The notes beneath the pieces were generated by a model that saw only the letters and a list, made by a program, of their open reading frames with translations, did no database searches and was not told the DNA's origin. The position numbers were made by a program, and so were the translations under genes. DNA of 64,000 bases. It comes from Bog-473 sp963745175. GTDB taxonomy: Bacteria > Actinomycetota > Acidimicrobiia > Acidimicrobiales > RAAP-2. The stretch covers positions 248,001 to 312,000 of the forward strand of contig CAVUWK010000004.1 in NCBI GenBank assembly GCA_963745175.1, in the 5' to 3' direction. Shown one piece after another: positions 62,864 to 64,000 of the stretch (its first letter is position 1; each line of letters begins with the position of its first letter).

Positions 62864-64000
62864 AGCTGGCGGGCCCAGCCGACGACGAGCGCCAGCGCGG
62901 AGAGGACAAGCACGGGGAGATCCCCCCAGTGGTCATAGGGAGTCATGCCGCGGCGGAGCGAGACGGTGGCGAAGAGGACCTGGCGTCGGCCGAGGGCGCT
63001 GCGCTGCACGACGACGCCGCGTTGGGTCACCACCGCGCTGAACCCGGTCGGCGCCGCCTGCACGAGGTCGCGACCCGTCTCGACGGCCTGCACGGCCGCG
63101 GCGGCGATCTCCTGGCTCGGCACCTGGGACGTGCCGTACGACGATGTGTTGGTCGGCACGGTGAGCAGCTGGGCCCCGGCCCGCACCGACTCGTGGCTCC
63201 GGCCGGCGTAGAAGATCTCGAAGGACACGAGCAAGCCGAGAGGTCCGGCCGGCGTGCGCAGCAGGCCGGTGCCGTGACCGGGGACGGCGTCAACGGGCAC
63301 GCCCGAGAGGTCGGCGACATGTGCGATCAGGGAGCGCAACGGCACGTACTCGCCGAAGGGCACCCGGTGCACCTTCTCGAAGACGCCGACGATGTGGCCG
63401 GTTGGTCCCCAGGCGACGACCTCGTTGCGGAAGGTCGTGGCCGACGCCGGCTCGGTGACACCCACGACGAGGGTCGTGTCGAGCTCCCTGGCCAGGCGCC
63501 CCAGCAGCGCTGCCTGGGGTGAGCCGGCCAGCGGCCGGTCGAGGGCCACGACGTCCTCGGGCCACAGCACGAGTCGGGGGGAGGGGTGGGCGGAGGATAC
63601 GGCGAACGTGGCCGCCACCTGAGCCTCGTAGACCGAGGCCGGCGTCACCTCCTCCTTGCTCAAGCCCCGCTGCCCACCCCCCTGGACCAGGGCGACGCGC
63701 AGCGTGCGCACGGGCGCACCGCCGTCAGGGGCGAGCGCGCCGGCCACGGCCAGCGCGACGATCCCCGCCGCGATCGCGGCCGCGCCGATGACTGATGGCC
63801 CGCCCACGCGGTGGCGGCGGGCCCAGAGCGAGGCGCTGAGGGTGGCGAGGGCGACCCCGCCGGCCCACACGCCGGCCGTGATGAGGAGGGGTCCGCCCAC
63901 CCGGGCCAGCTCGACCAGCGGGCCGCGGGCCTGGCCGAGGAAGACGCCGCCCAGGGGGAGGCCGCCGAAGGGCCACGTCATGCGTACGGCCTCGGCCAGG
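62854..64000 (-). CDS. Apolipoprotein N-acyltransferase-like protein (5' end beyond window)
   Basis: C-terminal 380 residues of a carbon-nitrogen-hydrolase-domain membrane protein like Lnt; the first membrane helices are to the right of the window. MTWPFGGLPLGGVFLGQARGP is the usual segment before the extracytoplasmic domain. The nitrilase-type triad would be Glu (VLWPEDVV), Lys (EKVHRVPFGEYVP) and Cys; here the Cys position reads GLLVSFEIFY, with Ser (TCC) in place of Cys in the usual ICFE/ICYE. A last helix (LPVLVLSALALVVGW) ends the protein. It may be an inactive or altered acyltransferase, unless TCC is a base error. Confidence 0.8.
   Translation of the reverse strand, partial: LAEAVRMTWPFGGLPLGGVFLGQARGPLVELARVGGPLLITAGVWAGGVALATLSASLWARRHRVGGPSVIGAAAIAAGIVALAVAGALAPDGGAPVRTLRVALVQGGGQRGLSKEEVTPASVYEAQVAATFAVSSAHPSPRLVLWPEDVVALDRPLAGSPQAALLGRLARELDTTLVVGVTEPASATTFRNEVVAWGPTGHIVGVFEKVHRVPFGEYVPLRSLIAHVADLSGVPVDAVPGHGTGLLRTPAGPLGLLVSFEIFYAGRSHESVRAGAQLLTVPTNTSSYGTSQVPSQEIAAAAVQAVETGRDLVQAAPTGFSAVVTQRGVVVQRSALGRRQVLFATVSLRRGMTPYDHWGDLPVLVLSALALVVGWARQLYW

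Noticed and set aside
1..64000. CRISPR arrays, insertion sequences or phage modules
   Set aside because: No regularly spaced repeats, transposases, integrases or structural phage genes were recognised.

Overview
The window is high-GC DNA from an actinobacterium. GTG and TTG starts are common, many genes overlap by 4 bases (ATGA or GTGA), and the protein families are typical of Actinobacteria: a mycothiol glycosyltransferase (MshA) next to a YbjN protein, an NDMA-type alcohol dehydrogenase, an LLM-class F420-type oxidoreductase, DUF2510, a DUF2516-like membrane protein, rex followed by hemA-hemC-hemD, and a 14-gene nuo operon beside a geranylgeranyl reductase. The many divergent versions and the soil-type gene content suggest a deep lineage such as Acidimicrobiia, but that placement is inference.

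Layout. 1-4.1 kb: end of a NarL-type sensor kinase, two response regulators on the other strand, a decayed FtsX-type permease, an epoxide-hydrolase-like enzyme and a Thr-rich anchored protein. 4.3-16.4 kb: accessory metabolism and signalling. It holds a cyclase/ATPase signalling protein coupled to an Lcp/MpaB-type oxygenase, an LLM oxidoreductase, tRNA-Lys(UUU) with a degenerate copy of its 3' end, a limonene-epoxide-hydrolase-like protein, an SDR/SnoaL pair ending in a 9-bp x 8 repeat, and an NDMA-type alcohol dehydrogenase. 17-20 kb: two divergent citrate synthases, one with CBS domains and one with a DNA-binding domain, around a short dyad. 20-26 kb: lipoprotein propeller, class V aminotransferase, anti-sigma-kinase/PAS/GAF/SpoIIE protein, DksA-like finger and superoxide dismutase. 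26-31 kb: XRE regulator, mshA, ybjN, proC and a SAM hydrolase. 30.3-37.2 kb: rex and the C5 haem pathway (hemA, hemC, cobA-hemD, hemB, hemL). 37-40.5 kb: HIT protein, APH-type kinase and geranylgeranyl reductase. 40.6-56.7 kb: complete nuoA-N. 56.7-64 kb: DUF2252 protein, Thr-rich membrane protein, and an envelope group of MprF-like protein with a tiny zinc ribbon, HAD phosphatase and Lnt-like protein (cut by the right edge).

The parts fit together around respiration and redox balance. Rex senses NADH/NAD+ and in Streptomyces controls rex-hemACD; here it sits in front of the same haem genes and some 9 kb from complex I, with a probable menaquinone-modifying reductase between. Mycothiol synthesis and superoxide dismutase lie close by.

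An important caveat: at least ten frame breaks, nearly all one base in short G/C runs, interrupt otherwise well-conserved genes, including nuoD, nuoE, nuoI, hemL and hemD. Uncorrected sequence errors are more likely than real pseudogenes, so these loci are annotated as single genes across the break. The FtsX-type permease is different: it has lost most of its middle and is a genuine relic. No CRISPR array, intact insertion sequence, rRNA or phage module was seen.
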